Assembly (NCBI GenBank): GCA_022448365.1
Contig: JAKVCS010000005.1
Location: 62,001 to 126,000, forward strand
From: Saccharospirillaceae bacterium
GTDB taxonomy: Bacteria; Pseudomonadota; Gammaproteobacteria; Pseudomonadales; Oceanobacteraceae
Length of the DNA: 64,000 bases
Reading direction: 5' to 3'
The notes below the pieces were generated by a model. That model made no database searches. It was given only the letters and a program-made list of their open reading frames with translations, and was not told where the DNA came from. This document shows positions 36,159 to 45,449 of this stretch, piece by piece. Within the stretch, counting starts at the first letter, position 1. Every line of letters starts with the position of its first letter. The position numbers and the translations under genes are program-made.

Positions 36159-36177
36159 CAGCAATATCAAAACTCAT

Positions 36178-36200
36178 AGTAGGGGCTTATCGCCCCTACT
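36178..36200 (+). terminator. hairpin after the PA4642-like gene
   Basis: AGTAGGGGC/GCCCCTACT, 9-bp perfect stem with a 5-nt loop, 20 bp past the stop. No T-run follows, so it may be a weak or factor-assisted terminator. Confidence 0.5.
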
Positions 36201-36625
36201 TGACTCACAGACCTTCAGAATTTTTTCTCCTTATAATCATTCGCTTAAACGTAATCCCTTTAAAAAAATTTTAAGAAAAAACGATTATTCACCGTTAATA
36301 GCAATGAGCGTGATCATAACTGGCCGTATATGAAACGAGCCTTAACAAATCTGGTTTTCGTTCACATATTAAGCCAGCTGGTTGCAATGCCTGTTATATC
36401 AACTAGGTTATAAATTACCTCCTCCAGTTAAGCGCTCATTAAGTAGCCACAGCTGATCGATCAGTTTTTACGGATATAAAGGCTCTTAATGATTATTAAA
36501 AGACCAAAACTATCAACAGTGCGACGAGATCGTTCGCCCTGTCTTTTCTCATCTGTGACAAAGCTTCAGCTCTGTGTTTTTCCCAAGCTTATTTCACCAG
36601 CCCCACACATTGAAGGAACGGTCCT
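36201..36625. other. gene-free AT-rich region before the chemoreceptor
   Basis: About 425 bp with no convincing open frame on either strand. It is AT-rich and holds a TATAAT at 36232-36237 without a well-placed -35. It presumably contains the chemoreceptor promoter and leader, but I cannot place them. Confidence 0.6.
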
Positions 36626-38317
36626 ATGAGAAACCTGAAGATTGCCCATAAAATTTATTTGCTGGGTTTTTTGCAACTGGTACTACTGGGGTCCATCGCC
36701 GCTGTTGCACTCAGTCAGATGAATAAAATTGGAAAAGAGCTGGTTCAAATTTCCGAAGAAGACATTCCTCTGGCCAATAAACTTACCACGCTGACCGAAC
36801 ACCAATTGGAACAAGCACTATTATTTGAGCGCAGTTTATTGAAAGCCTCGCTGATCGAACAAGGACAAAACCAATACCGTAGCGACCTCGATATCAGCAT
36901 CAACAAGTTACAAAAGCTGCAGAAAAAGATTAGTGCCGAAATCTCATATGTTGACAAATTTATCGCCAATGCAATTCCACTGCTGCACGATGACAAGGCA
37001 CGCGGAGAGTTCGCCAGCCTGCAAACAGATCTGAAATCAGCCAATAGCTCATATATGAGTCTGATTGTCGAAATGAATAACCTCGTTAGCCAGGCACAGA
37101 GCAGCGGTGTCAGCTCCATCGGTACCCAGATCAAAGGCGTGGAAGACGCTGAAGATCAACTGGAGCAACAACTGCTGGCTATGCAACAGCGGATTCAGGC
37201 TTTTACACTGAACTCCGCTATAAAAGCGGAAAGGGACGAGCGTCAGGGGCAGCAGCTGATTGCTCTTATTACAGCCATTGCCATGCTGGCTGGTCTTATT
37301 CTTCCCTTTGTAATCAGCACAGCTATCGTTGCACCTGTTAAAGACCTGCGCCATCGGCTAATGGAGATGTCACAGGGAAACGGTAATCTGCGTCAGCAAT
37401 TGGACGCCAGTGCCAAAGACGAGGTCGGCGACGTCGCCCGAGCCTTTAATCAATTTACCGGCGTATTGCGCACCATGATCCTGGGTACCAACACACAAGT
37501 TGAAGAACTGGATCAAGCGGCCAGCAAAACTCTGAAAGTCATGCGCACCACTCAGGAAAATGTTGATCGCCAGCGTGATGAAACCGATCAGATTGTGACG
37601 CTGGTTAACCAGATGAACACCACCATTGAAGAGGTTGCAAACAGCACATCCAGTGCTTCAGCAATTACCGGGCGAGTTCGTGATCGGGTCGAATTAGGAC
37701 GAAACAGCGCGGCTGAAACACAAAGCGTTATTGAGAACCTGACGGAGGAAATTCAGCAAGCGTCTCTGGTTATTCAGTCATTGGTCACGGAAACCAATAG
37801 CATTGGCAGCGTATTAGAATCCATTCGCGGGATTGCCGAACAAACCAATTTATTAGCGTTAAATGCCGCCATCGAAGCCGCCCGAGCCGGGGACACTGGT
37901 CGCGGTTTTGCCGTTGTCGCCGACGAGGTCCGCTCTCTGGCACAACGCACACAATCATCCACGGAAGATATTCAGAATCTGGTGCAACGACTGCAAACGG
38001 AAGCACATAATGCCGTCAGCAGCATGGAAAAAGGCAATAAAATCAGTACCAAATGTCTGAACCACAGCTTGGAAACCAGCCAGATTTTTGAAGAAGCACG
38101 CGAGGCGGTTAACGAAATCAACGACTTCAATCAGCAAATTTCCAGCGCCACGGCACAGCAGGCCAGTGTTTCTAAAGAGGTGAGCAGTAACCTCAACACC
38201 ATTGCCAAAATTGCAGAAGTAACCAGCCAGGGAGCCAAGGAAACGTCGGAGTCCAACGAGAACATCGCAACAAGACTGATGGATTTACACGCTAACCTGA
38301 ACACATTTCACGTGTAG
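36626..38317 (+). CDS. methyl-accepting chemotaxis protein
   Basis: A 563-residue chemoreceptor. N-terminal membrane helix (about 10-32), a helical periplasmic ligand-binding region (about 35-205) of four-helix-bundle type, second membrane helix (about 210-232), HAMP linker ([21 protein letters not shown]) and the signalling domain. The hairpin tip [23 protein letters not shown] is intact, followed by [18 protein letters not shown]. Ligand unknown. No CheA or CheW pentapeptide partner genes are nearby. AAGGAA precedes the start. Confidence 0.95.
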   Translation: MRNLKIAHKIYLLGFLQLVLLGSIAAVALSQMNKIGKELVQISEEDIPLANKLTTLTEHQLEQALLFERSLLKASLIEQGQNQYRSDLDISINKLQKLQKKISAEISYVDKFIANAIPLLHDDKARGEFASLQTDLKSANSSYMSLIVEMNNLVSQAQSSGVSSIGTQIKGVEDAEDQLEQQLLAMQQRIQAFTLNSAIKAERDERQGQQLIALITAIAMLAGLILPFVISTAIVAPVKDLRHRLMEMSQGNGNLRQQLDASAKDEVGDVARAFNQFTGVLRTMILGTNTQVEELDQAASKTLKVMRTTQENVDRQRDETDQIVTLVNQMNTTIEEVANSTSSASAITGRVRDRVELGRNSAAETQSVIENLTEEIQQASLVIQSLVTETNSIGSVLESIRGIAEQTNLLALNAAIEAARAGDTGRGFAVVADEVRSLAQRTQSSTEDIQNLVQRLQTEAHNAVSSMEKGNKISTKCLNHSLETSQIFEEAREAVNEINDFNQQISSATAQQASVSKEVSSNLNTIAKIAEVTSQGAKETSESNENIATRLMDLHANLNTFHV

Positions 38318-38325
38318 CGACGACG

Positions 38326-39105
38326 TTAGAATAAATAGACGAGGGCAACACCAAACACTAGGTTAGTGTTCTGACGTACCAGTGGGCTGTCGGCAAAGTC
38401 GGCTGCGGAAACATCCACATAACGAAGAAAACCAGCCGCCAGGTAATGATCCCGGATCAAAGCCAAACTGTAGCTGACACCGTAGCCGCCAAATCCGCTT
38501 CCTGCCGAGTATTGTGCCCGCTCGGTCGTTGCGAACTTCTGCTCTACGCCATAAAAGTAGTCGTGATAGGCTGCTGTCGCAGAGCGTACTTCAGTACTTA
38601 ACTGTGAACGTACTTCCAGCTGCTTGCTGCGGTATGAATGACGCCAGTTTAACACCGGATTAAATGTTGCTCCCCGGAATGCCGCCGACGCGAAATCGGT
38701 ACTGATTGCTGAACGCAACGGCAACACCAAAAACAGCGCGTTGTCGTTATTGCGGTCGCCGCGAAAATAATAATGCAACGCCGGGCCAGCCTCACCCAGG
38801 AAATCGACATCATCCATACCTTCACGGGCTTTATTATTGTCGCTCTCCACCCGGATTGCACCGCCAAAACTCAACTCCAACGACCAGTGTCCCGACTGCC
38901 ATAAGTTCCCCTGAATCGCATTGCGGTCGATGCTCAGTTTTTCACTGCGGTAGCGAAGATAAGGGACAGGTAACACGTAGTCTTCAGCTTCATCACTGCC
39001 GAAATAATCCGGCACATGCGCATATCCAATACCAATACCGGCTTCCAGTTCGGCCTGAGAGAACACACTATGAAGCAGCAAGGACAGGAAGATGAATGTT
39101 CTCAT
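38326..39105 (-). CDS. MipA/OmpV family outer membrane protein
   Basis: A 259-residue beta-barrel. The signal peptide ends near FSQA. The body has the family's N-terminal GIGIGYAHVPDYFGSDEAE and PVPYLRYRSEKLSIDRN, alternating aromatic strands, and a C-terminal aromatic residue (VALVYLF), the usual barrel-assembly signal. MipA of E. coli scaffolds murein hydrolases and synthases; OmpV members are often osmotic or antibiotic responsive. It overlaps the upstream channel gene by 4 bp (ATGA), an unusual pairing. Confidence 0.88.
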   Translation of the reverse strand: MRTFIFLSLLLHSVFSQAELEAGIGIGYAHVPDYFGSDEAEDYVLPVPYLRYRSEKLSIDRNAIQGNLWQSGHWSLELSFGGAIRVESDNNKAREGMDDVDFLGEAGPALHYYFRGDRNNDNALFLVLPLRSAISTDFASAAFRGATFNPVLNWRHSYRSKQLEVRSQLSTEVRSATAAYHDYFYGVEQKFATTERAQYSAGSGFGGYGVSYSLALIRDHYLAAGFLRYVDVSAADFADSPLVRQNTNLVFGVALVYLF

Positions 39106-39464
39106 CGGTCGGATTCAAATTCTTGTTTTAATTGTTCGATAACCTGTGGATCGGTGTGCAGCTCGAAGGCGGCATTGGTTGCTTCAATGGCAATGGCCAC
39201 CCAAATACCGGTAAAGGTTAAACCAACAATGGCAATTACCAGTGAGATTAACCGCGACGGTGGCTGCAGCGGCCGGATATCACCATAGCCCACCGTGGTC
39301 GCGGTGATGAGGCCCCAATAGAAGGCATCAAACGCTTTCCAGTGTTCAATGCGGCCAACCAGCTGGCTCAACAACAAAACAATCACCGACAGAAAAACCA
39401 GTACCGGTGAAATCAGCCACAATGCTGCGGCAAACACTTCTATAAATGTCCAGGTAAAAGCCAT
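39102..39464 (-). CDS. two-helix potassium channel protein
   Basis: A 120-residue membrane protein with the K+ selectivity filter TATTVGYGDIRPLQPPSR (residues ~54-71). The layout is helix (about 8-32), pore helix with filter, then second helix (about 72-95), KcsA-style, with a short cytoplasmic tail and no RCK domain. It would act as a tetramer. Translationally coupled to the MipA-type gene. The ribosome site is weak, so the exact start is less sure. Confidence 0.88.
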   Translation of the reverse strand: MAFTWTFIEVFAAALWLISPVLVFLSVIVLLLSQLVGRIEHWKAFDAFYWGLITATTVGYGDIRPLQPPSRLISLVIAIVGLTFTGIWVAIAIEATNAAFELHTDPQVIEQLKQEFESDR

Positions 39465-39911
39465 ACAATTTTATATCCATAAGGGAAGAGTGTTAACAAT
39501 GACTGCGATACACCTCGCAGTCAGGGCTCAGAGCAGCTGCAACAGGGCCAACGATCAACTGAAAATACCAGAAATTACCGACGTTGCGGATAAACGCGCA
39601 ACCAGAACAGATGAAAGCGCTATCACCGAAGCGCTTAAAACCGTACTTAACCAGGCATTGCGAAGTCACCAATCGGATCTTTTTCCATCGCAGGTCAATG
39701 GTCCATCACCTACAAAAATGAAAACAATTTTCATTTGCGATTAAGCGTTTCAATGTGTATCCTGCACGGCCCTTGTTTTCAGGTGGATATTTTTAAGGCG
39801 GTTAAGCAACCCTGATGCAGTTGTTAAAACTATATATATCAACCAGTTAGTCCCACTGGCCCAGCGTGTCTGAGGTTGGGGCTGAGCTGCCAGACGAGAG
39901 TTATATAGCCG
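39465..39911. other. gene-free region upstream of the gltB-like gene
   Basis: About 450 bp between divergent genes. It holds a perfect hairpin GACTGCGA/TCGCAGTC (39501-39522), the Fur-box-like palindrome listed separately, and a TATATATA run near 39830. An open frame on the plus strand (to 39744) overlaps the channel gene and has no ribosome site or recognisable product, so I do not call it. Confidence 0.6.
39716..39736. promoter_or_regulatory. Fur-box-like palindrome
   Basis: Core TGAAAACAATTTTCA (39719-39733) matches the 7-1-7 Fur core TGATAAT-N-ATTATCA at 11 of 14 positions, inside a symmetric stretch extending three more bases each side. It is about 180 bp before the gltB-like start. Confidence 0.45.
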
Positions 39912-42900
39912 ATGCGTTATTTATTTGATCGGGATCTGGATTACTCAAGCTGTGGTGTTGGTTTTATCACCCACAAATACAGCCTCCAGACCCACGAACT
40001 GTTAGAACACGCCCATCAGGCGTTATGCAAAATTCCCCACCGCGGTGGGTTCAACGCCAAAGGCATTGGTGACGGTGCCGGTGTTAACGTTGATATTTCC
40101 CTTAATTTCTATCGCCACCTGACTGGCAACCCTGATCTGCAACCCGGTGAATTTGGCGTTGCTAACTTCTTTTATCCACGTGATGAAGCTCAGCACGATG
40201 AAGCTGAAAAGATTCTGCGTGAGGTGTTCGCCCAGTATAAGCTGGATATCCTGTTATGGCGCGATGTCGCGGTTAATCCGGATGCGCTGAATGAAGCCAG
40301 TGCCGCAGCCCAGCTGGTCATCCACCAGTTAGTGTTTGCCCGTCCGTCACACATTCAGGATCAGACCGCATTTGAAGTGCTGCTGAACGAAGCGCTGGAA
40401 GACATCGAGTATCCGGCCTTTAAGCGCCCGGAACTGGACGGTTTTTACCCATTGTCGATGAGTTCGCGCACACAAGTGTTCAAAGGTCGCCTGAACAGCT
40501 GGGAAGTGGTGCCGTACTTCCAAGACTTGAACGATCCTGAGCACCAGATTCATACCTTATTTTTCCACACCCGGTTCTCCACCAATACGGCACCGAACCC
40601 CATGTTCGCCCAGCCGTTCCGTCGTATGGCGCACAATGGTGAGTTGAACACCGACCGTAAGAACCGCCTCAGTGAAGATGCCATTGCCCGCTCCCACGGC
40701 AAAGACATCATCTTCCCGAAAGGCCAATCGGACTCTGCCCGTCTCGACCAGACCATGGCACGCCGCATTATCGAAGACCAGTTGGAAATCGATACCGCTG
40801 CGTTGGCGATGATGCCCCCGGCGTGGGAAAACGACGAGCGCTTGCCAGACAACGTGCGTGACATGCTGGAGTATTTCAGCCTGTACGAAGAGAAAAACGA
40901 TGGTCCGGCAGCACTGATCTTTGGCGATGGAATCAAAGTCGGCGCCCGCCTTGACCGTTTGGGCTTGCGTCCACTGCGTAGCGTGGAAACACATGACTAT
41001 CTGGCGGTGATGAGTGAAGCGGGTCAGATCGACTTCCCGGCCGACACCGTTATCCGCCGTGGCCGTATTGAAGCCGGTGGTATGATCGTATTCGACCACG
41101 AGCATCAGCGTATCGAATACACTCACGACGTCCTGGAGCGCTTAGCGCAACAAGCAGACTACTCGCAATTGCTGGCCGATGCCCACATCGACCTCGAGCA
41201 ACTGCCGGAAAAATCCCTCGCCGATGTAACAATCAACAGCCCGTTGAACATTGCTGCCCGTCATGTGGCGTATAGCCTCAACCAGGAAAGCTTCAAGTTT
41301 ATGCTCGATCCCATGCTGCAAAACAGCATGGAGAAGATTTCTGCCATGGGTTACGGCCTGGCACCCAACGCTCTGGCACGCGATGAAGGTGGCATGTCGC
41401 GTTACTTCAGTCAGCGCTTTGCTCAGGTTACCAATCCGCCGCTCGACAGCATCCGTGAAGCGGACGGCATGACTCTGCGCGTTGCGTTGGGTCGCAAACC
41501 TAATTTCTCTGATGGTTCCACCCGCCAACTGGTGGTACAGTCGCCAATTCTGCAGCCGCAACACATGCTGCAAATAGAAGAACAAAAAGCACTGCGGGTA
41601 GAACGCATCAACACTCTGTATCAGCCGGACTTCGGTAACGCCGAGCAGAATGAAGCCAATATGCTGGAAGCGCTGGAGCGGGTTTGTAGCCATGTAGAAG
41701 CCGCAGCGCGCAACAACTGGGATATCATTGTTCTCAGTGATCGCGAAGTGAGTCACCAGTACGCAGCCTTACCAGCCTTATTGGTTGTTTCAGCAGCCAA
41801 CCAGCGCTTGATCAAACAAGGCCTGCGCTTCAATTCCAGTCTGGTTGTAGAAACCGGTCAGGCCTGCTCAACCCATGATATCGCCTGTATTCTCGGTTTT
41901 GGTGCTTCTGCAGTTTGTCCACTGAGTGTGTATTATCGCGCTCAGGAGTTGTACAGCGACGATGTCGCAGTCGCCCAAGCGGTGAACAACTTCCAGAAAG
42001 CGGTACAAAAAGCGCTGATGAAGACCATGGGCAAGTTTGGCCTGTGTACTGCCGAAAGTTACATCGGTGGTGAGTTCTTCGAAGCCAACTTTATCGATAC
42101 CCAAGATCCGGTATTACACCGTATCTTCCCGAACATTCACTCGCCGGTTGGCGGTGCGCGGTTCGCCGATATCGCCGCCAATGCCACCCAATGGCATGGC
42201 CGGGTGGCCGAGGTTCAGGGTGAAAATGAAATACCGCTGTTAGGTCTGTTTAAAGAACGCAGCGACGGTGCTGGTCATAGCTTTGGCACCACCTCGGTGC
42301 GTGAATTTATCAACATGACCGAGGAGCCGATTCAGTACGCGGAAGAACAAGAGGAAGCACCGCTTCTCACTGTTCCTGAAGACGATGGCTACCGTAAGCT
42401 GGGCTTTGAAGCCTGCACCCCTGAACAAATCGATAACTTCGAGATCACCCCGGCTTACCGTACGTTCTGCAAAGAGATGTATGCCGAACGTGGTGCGCGC
42501 CCGGCGACTATTCGTGATGTATTAACCCTGCCGATCAATCTGGCCGTGTGTACGTCTGAAGCCGACTTTGTTGCTGAACTGAACCGGGTATCACTGCAAG
42601 GCAATGCGGTTTGTGCCTTTCAGGGCGCTGATATTGCCGTCAACGACGCCGAAAACAGCGTTGCGTTGACTCTGCATGACGCTGCCAACACCGATACTAA
42701 CGCTCGTGCCGAAGCCCTGCTGAATGCCCTGCAACAGCGTTTGGGAGCAGACATAACGGCAGCCAAACACGATGGCAGCACCGTTCATCTGAGCGCTGAG
42801 AAAAAAACCTGGGACCTGCTGTCGCGCCTGCAAGCGGTGCCGAGTGCCATTGATTTGGCTGAAGTACAACCCGCTCATGAAATCACGCCGATGTTTGCCT

Positions 42901-45395
42901 CCGGTGCCATGAGCCATGGCGCGCTGGTCGCAAAGGCCCACGAGGCCGTGGCGCAAGGTACCAATATCGCCGGTGCCATGAGTAACTCCGGTGAAGGGGG
43001 TGAACACTCCCGCCGTTATAACACCGTGAAAGCCAGTAAGATCAAGCAGTTTGCTTCCGGTCGTTTTGGTGTTTGGGTCGGTTATCTGGCTGATCCGGCG
43101 TTGCAGGAAATTGAAATTAAAATCGCCCAGGGCGCTAAACCGGGTGAAGGTGGCCAATTACCGTCCGCCAAAGTGAACGTCGAAATTGCCGCCGCCCGTG
43201 GTGGCACACCGGGTGTGGAGCTGGTGTCTCCGCCACCGCATCACGATACCTACTCGATTGAAGATTTGGGTCAGCTGATCCACGACGCCAAAGCGGCGCG
43301 TGTTCGCGTAATTGTGAAACTGGTGTCCTCTGAAGGTGTCGGTACCATCGCGGTTGGTGTGGCGAAAGCCGGCGCCAACGTGATCAACATTGCCGGTAAC
43401 ACCGGTGGTACCGGTGCGGCTCAGGTCACCAGTCTGAAAAACACCGGCCGTGCGGCTGAAATTGGTATTGCTGAAGTGCATCAGGCACTGGCTGAAAACG
43501 GCCTGCGTGAGCGCGTTATCCTGCGTTGCTCCAACGCCCACCAGACCGGTCTCGATGTGGTGAAGTCCGCCATGTTAGGTGGTGACTCATTCGAGTTCGG
43601 TACCACCGCACTGATGATGCTGAAGTGTGTGATGGCGAAGAACTGTAACGTGAAATGTCCGGCGGGTCTGACGACCAACCCGGAGGTTTACGAAGGCGAT
43701 CCACGTGCCCTGGCGCAGTACTTTATTAATCTGGCCCACGAAGTGCGTGAGATCCTGGCCAGCCTGGGTTACCGCAGCCTGCGTGAAATTCGTGGCCGCA
43801 GCGACCTGCTGCAGTTAGTGGATCACCCGGCGATGAACGGTCAGCTGGATATGAGTGCTATGTTGCGCCCGGCGGATGCGTTACACCTGCCGGATGCGGT
43901 TGCTCTGGAAGCCGACTTTACTCCGGACGACAGCTATATCGAGCAGGCGCTGGAGAAGTTCTTCGATCAGGCGGTTTCCAGCCTGAGCATCGAAGGCCCG
44001 AATCTGAACAACTGTAATAAAACCACCGGTGGCCAGTTCGCCATCGATGTGGAGCGTCACCTGAACTACGAGATGACCGACGCCCAACGTGCGGCTCATC
44101 CGGCGATTGACGTATTGGCCAATGGCCGTGTGATTCTGCGTGACGACAGTCTGCAGGTATCCAGTACAAACTCTGCCGGTCAGAGCTTCGGTGCGTTTAA
44201 TAACTCGGGGATTACCCTGCGTCACAGCGGCACCTGTAACGACGGTGTTGGCAAAGGTTCCAGCGGTGGTCGAATTATCGTCACCAATGCAGGCGGCGGT
44301 ATTCCTGCTGGAGACGGTGTCACCGGTGCTGCGGTATCCGATACCTGTGAAGACGAAGGCAACGTACTCGTGGGTAACTTCGCCCTGTTTGGCGCCACCG
44401 GCGGTGAACTGTTTGTAGAAGGCCAGGCCGGTGACCGTTTTGGGGTACGTAACTCCGGTGCGGTGGCAGTGGTTGAAGGCGTAGGTGACTTCTGCTGCGA
44501 ATACATGACCAACGGCAGCATCATCAACCTCGGCAGCTACGGCAAAGGTTTCGGTAATGGTATGAGCGGTGGTACCGCTTACCAGTACGACCCAAGTGGT
44601 CTGATCGTGGAGCGCTGTTCCCACGATTCAGTGAAAGCGACGCGTTTGGCCGATGGTTCCGAGCTGATGCAGGGCCAGGAAATGGTACTGCGTCTGCACC
44701 TGGAGCAACACCTGCAGGCGACCGGTTCTGAGCTGACCAAACAATTACTGGATAACTGGCAACAAAGCCGCGAGCACTTCTTTGTGCTGATCCCGCTGGC
44801 ACTGTACAGCTATCACTGTGGCGACCAGATTCTGGCCAAGTCCAACCGTAAAGCCATGGTTGAAGAATTGTCCCACGGCTGGGGACTGTGGCACCTGCGC
44901 CGTCTGGCCGAAGCCTACCGCCATGACAACACCATGTTTGATGGTCAGCTGCCGGGTTACGGCGACTGTGATACCGATCTGATCTGCCGTTATGCCAACG
45001 CTATGGGCGTGTTACGTCGTGCCCGCGAAGCAGCGGAGAAACACGAGCTGGTGAAATCCGGACGCGAAGATGTTGAAACCATTGCCCGTCACCTGCTGGT
45101 CAGCGAAGACCGCAAACTGCTGGAGCAACTGTTTAAAGACGTCAAAGAAGCCCTGTGTGAATACTCAGATGAAGCTCTCGCAGCCCTGCTGGCAGACAAA
45201 CGCGTACGCGACTACAAAGAGTCACTGAGCAAACGCGAAGTCTGGGATACCCGTGCCTGGGGTACGGCGGTGTGGATCATGGCGCGTGATCATGACAACC
45301 ACCGTGAACTGGCAGAATTCCCGGCATTAGAACAAGCACTGGCAAGCGTTTATGCCAATGTGCTGGCGGAAGTGATGGCAGTAAACGCCGCTTAA
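39912..45395 (+). CDS. gltB: glutamate synthase large-subunit-like protein, enlarged
   Basis: Family reaction: glutamine plus 2-oxoglutarate to two glutamates. At 1827 residues it is about 300 longer than ordinary GltB. Order: class II glutaminase (candidate nucleophile Cys14 in SSCGVGFITH, then PHRGG), central domain to about 750, an extra segment (about 830-980), the FMN domain from about 998 (GAMSHGALVAKAHEAVAQG, GAKPGEGGQLPSAKVN, SPPPHHDTYSIEDL, GNTGGTGAAQ), a GXGXG domain (about 1370-1560), then a helical tail of about 260 residues. The iron-sulfur cysteines are C1239-x5-C1245-x3-C1249; ordinary enzymes have x5 and x4. The protein starts at residue 1, so an N-terminal 13-residue propeptide would need removal. 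Next gene is a diflavin reductase, not gltD. Confidence 0.9.
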   Translation: MRYLFDRDLDYSSCGVGFITHKYSLQTHELLEHAHQALCKIPHRGGFNAKGIGDGAGVNVDISLNFYRHLTGNPDLQPGEFGVANFFYPRDEAQHDEAEKILREVFAQYKLDILLWRDVAVNPDALNEASAAAQLVIHQLVFARPSHIQDQTAFEVLLNEALEDIEYPAFKRPELDGFYPLSMSSRTQVFKGRLNSWEVVPYFQDLNDPEHQIHTLFFHTRFSTNTAPNPMFAQPFRRMAHNGELNTDRKNRLSEDAIARSHGKDIIFPKGQSDSARLDQTMARRIIEDQLEIDTAALAMMPPAWENDERLPDNVRDMLEYFSLYEEKNDGPAALIFGDGIKVGARLDRLGLRPLRSVETHDYLAVMSEAGQIDFPADTVIRRGRIEAGGMIVFDHEHQRIEYTHDVLERLAQQADYSQLLADAHIDLEQLPEKSLADVTINSPLNIAARHVAYSLNQESFKFMLDPMLQNSMEKISAMGYGLAPNALARDEGGMSRYFSQRFAQVTNPPLDSIREADGMTLRVALGRKPNFSDGSTRQLVVQSPILQPQHMLQIEEQKALRVERINTLYQPDFGNAEQNEANMLEALERVCSHVEAAARNNWDIIVLSDREVSHQYAALPALLVVSAANQRLIKQGLRFNSSLVVETGQACSTHDIACILGFGASAVCPLSVYYRAQELYSDDVAVAQAVNNFQKAVQKALMKTMGKFGLCTAESYIGGEFFEANFIDTQDPVLHRIFPNIHSPVGGARFADIAANATQWHGRVAEVQGENEIPLLGLFKERSDGAGHSFGTTSVREFINMTEEPIQYAEEQEEAPLLTVPEDDGYRKLGFEACTPEQIDNFEITPAYRTFCKEMYAERGARPATIRDVLTLPINLAVCTSEADFVAELNRVSLQGNAVCAFQGADIAVNDAENSVALTLHDAANTDTNARAEALLNALQQRLGADITAAKHDGSTVHLSAEKKTWDLLSRLQAVPSAIDLAEVQPAHEITPMFASGAMSHGALVAKAHEAVAQGTNIAGAMSNSGEGGEHSRRYNTVKASKIKQFASGRFGVWVGYLADPALQEIEIKIAQGAKPGEGGQLPSAKVNVEIAAARGGTPGVELVSPPPHHDTYSIEDLGQLIHDAKAARVRVIVKLVSSEGVGTIAVGVAKAGANVINIAGNTGGTGAAQVTSLKNTGRAAEIGIAEVHQALAENGLRERVILRCSNAHQTGLDVVKSAMLGGDSFEFGTTALMMLKCVMAKNCNVKCPAGLTTNPEVYEGDPRALAQYFINLAHEVREILASLGYRSLREIRGRSDLLQLVDHPAMNGQLDMSAMLRPADALHLPDAVALEADFTPDDSYIEQALEKFFDQAVSSLSIEGPNLNNCNKTTGGQFAIDVERHLNYEMTDAQRAAHPAIDVLANGRVILRDDSLQVSSTNSAGQSFGAFNNSGITLRHSGTCNDGVGKGSSGGRIIVTNAGGGIPAGDGVTGAAVSDTCEDEGNVLVGNFALFGATGGELFVEGQAGDRFGVRNSGAVAVVEGVGDFCCEYMTNGSIINLGSYGKGFGNGMSGGTAYQYDPSGLIVERCSHDSVKATRLADGSELMQGQEMVLRLHLEQHLQATGSELTKQLLDNWQQSREHFFVLIPLALYSYHCGDQILAKSNRKAMVEELSHGWGLWHLRRLAEAYRHDNTMFDGQLPGYGDCDTDLICRYANAMGVLRRAREAAEKHELVKSGREDVETIARHLLVSEDRKLLEQLFKDVKEALCEYSDEALAALLADKRVRDYKESLSKREVWDTRAWGTAVWIMARDHDNHRELAEFPALEQALASVYANVLAEVMAVNAA

Positions 45396-45449
45396 AAAGA
45401 TTTAAAAACTATCGATGATTTTGCTCAGGCAAAAATCGGGGGAAACACT

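Noticed and set aside
39349-39744. 131-codon plus-strand frame before the gltB-like gene
   Set aside because: It overlaps the potassium channel gene, has no ribosome site and no family resemblance. Its 3' end runs through the Fur-like palindrome.
43881-44624. A 247-codon frame on the minus strand inside the gltB-like gene
   Set aside because: It overlaps the conserved GXGXG domain coding strand entirely; Thr/Val/His-rich shadow with no recognisable motifs. Similar shadows at 40557-41126, 41142-41756 and 42591-43157 are rejected for the same reason.
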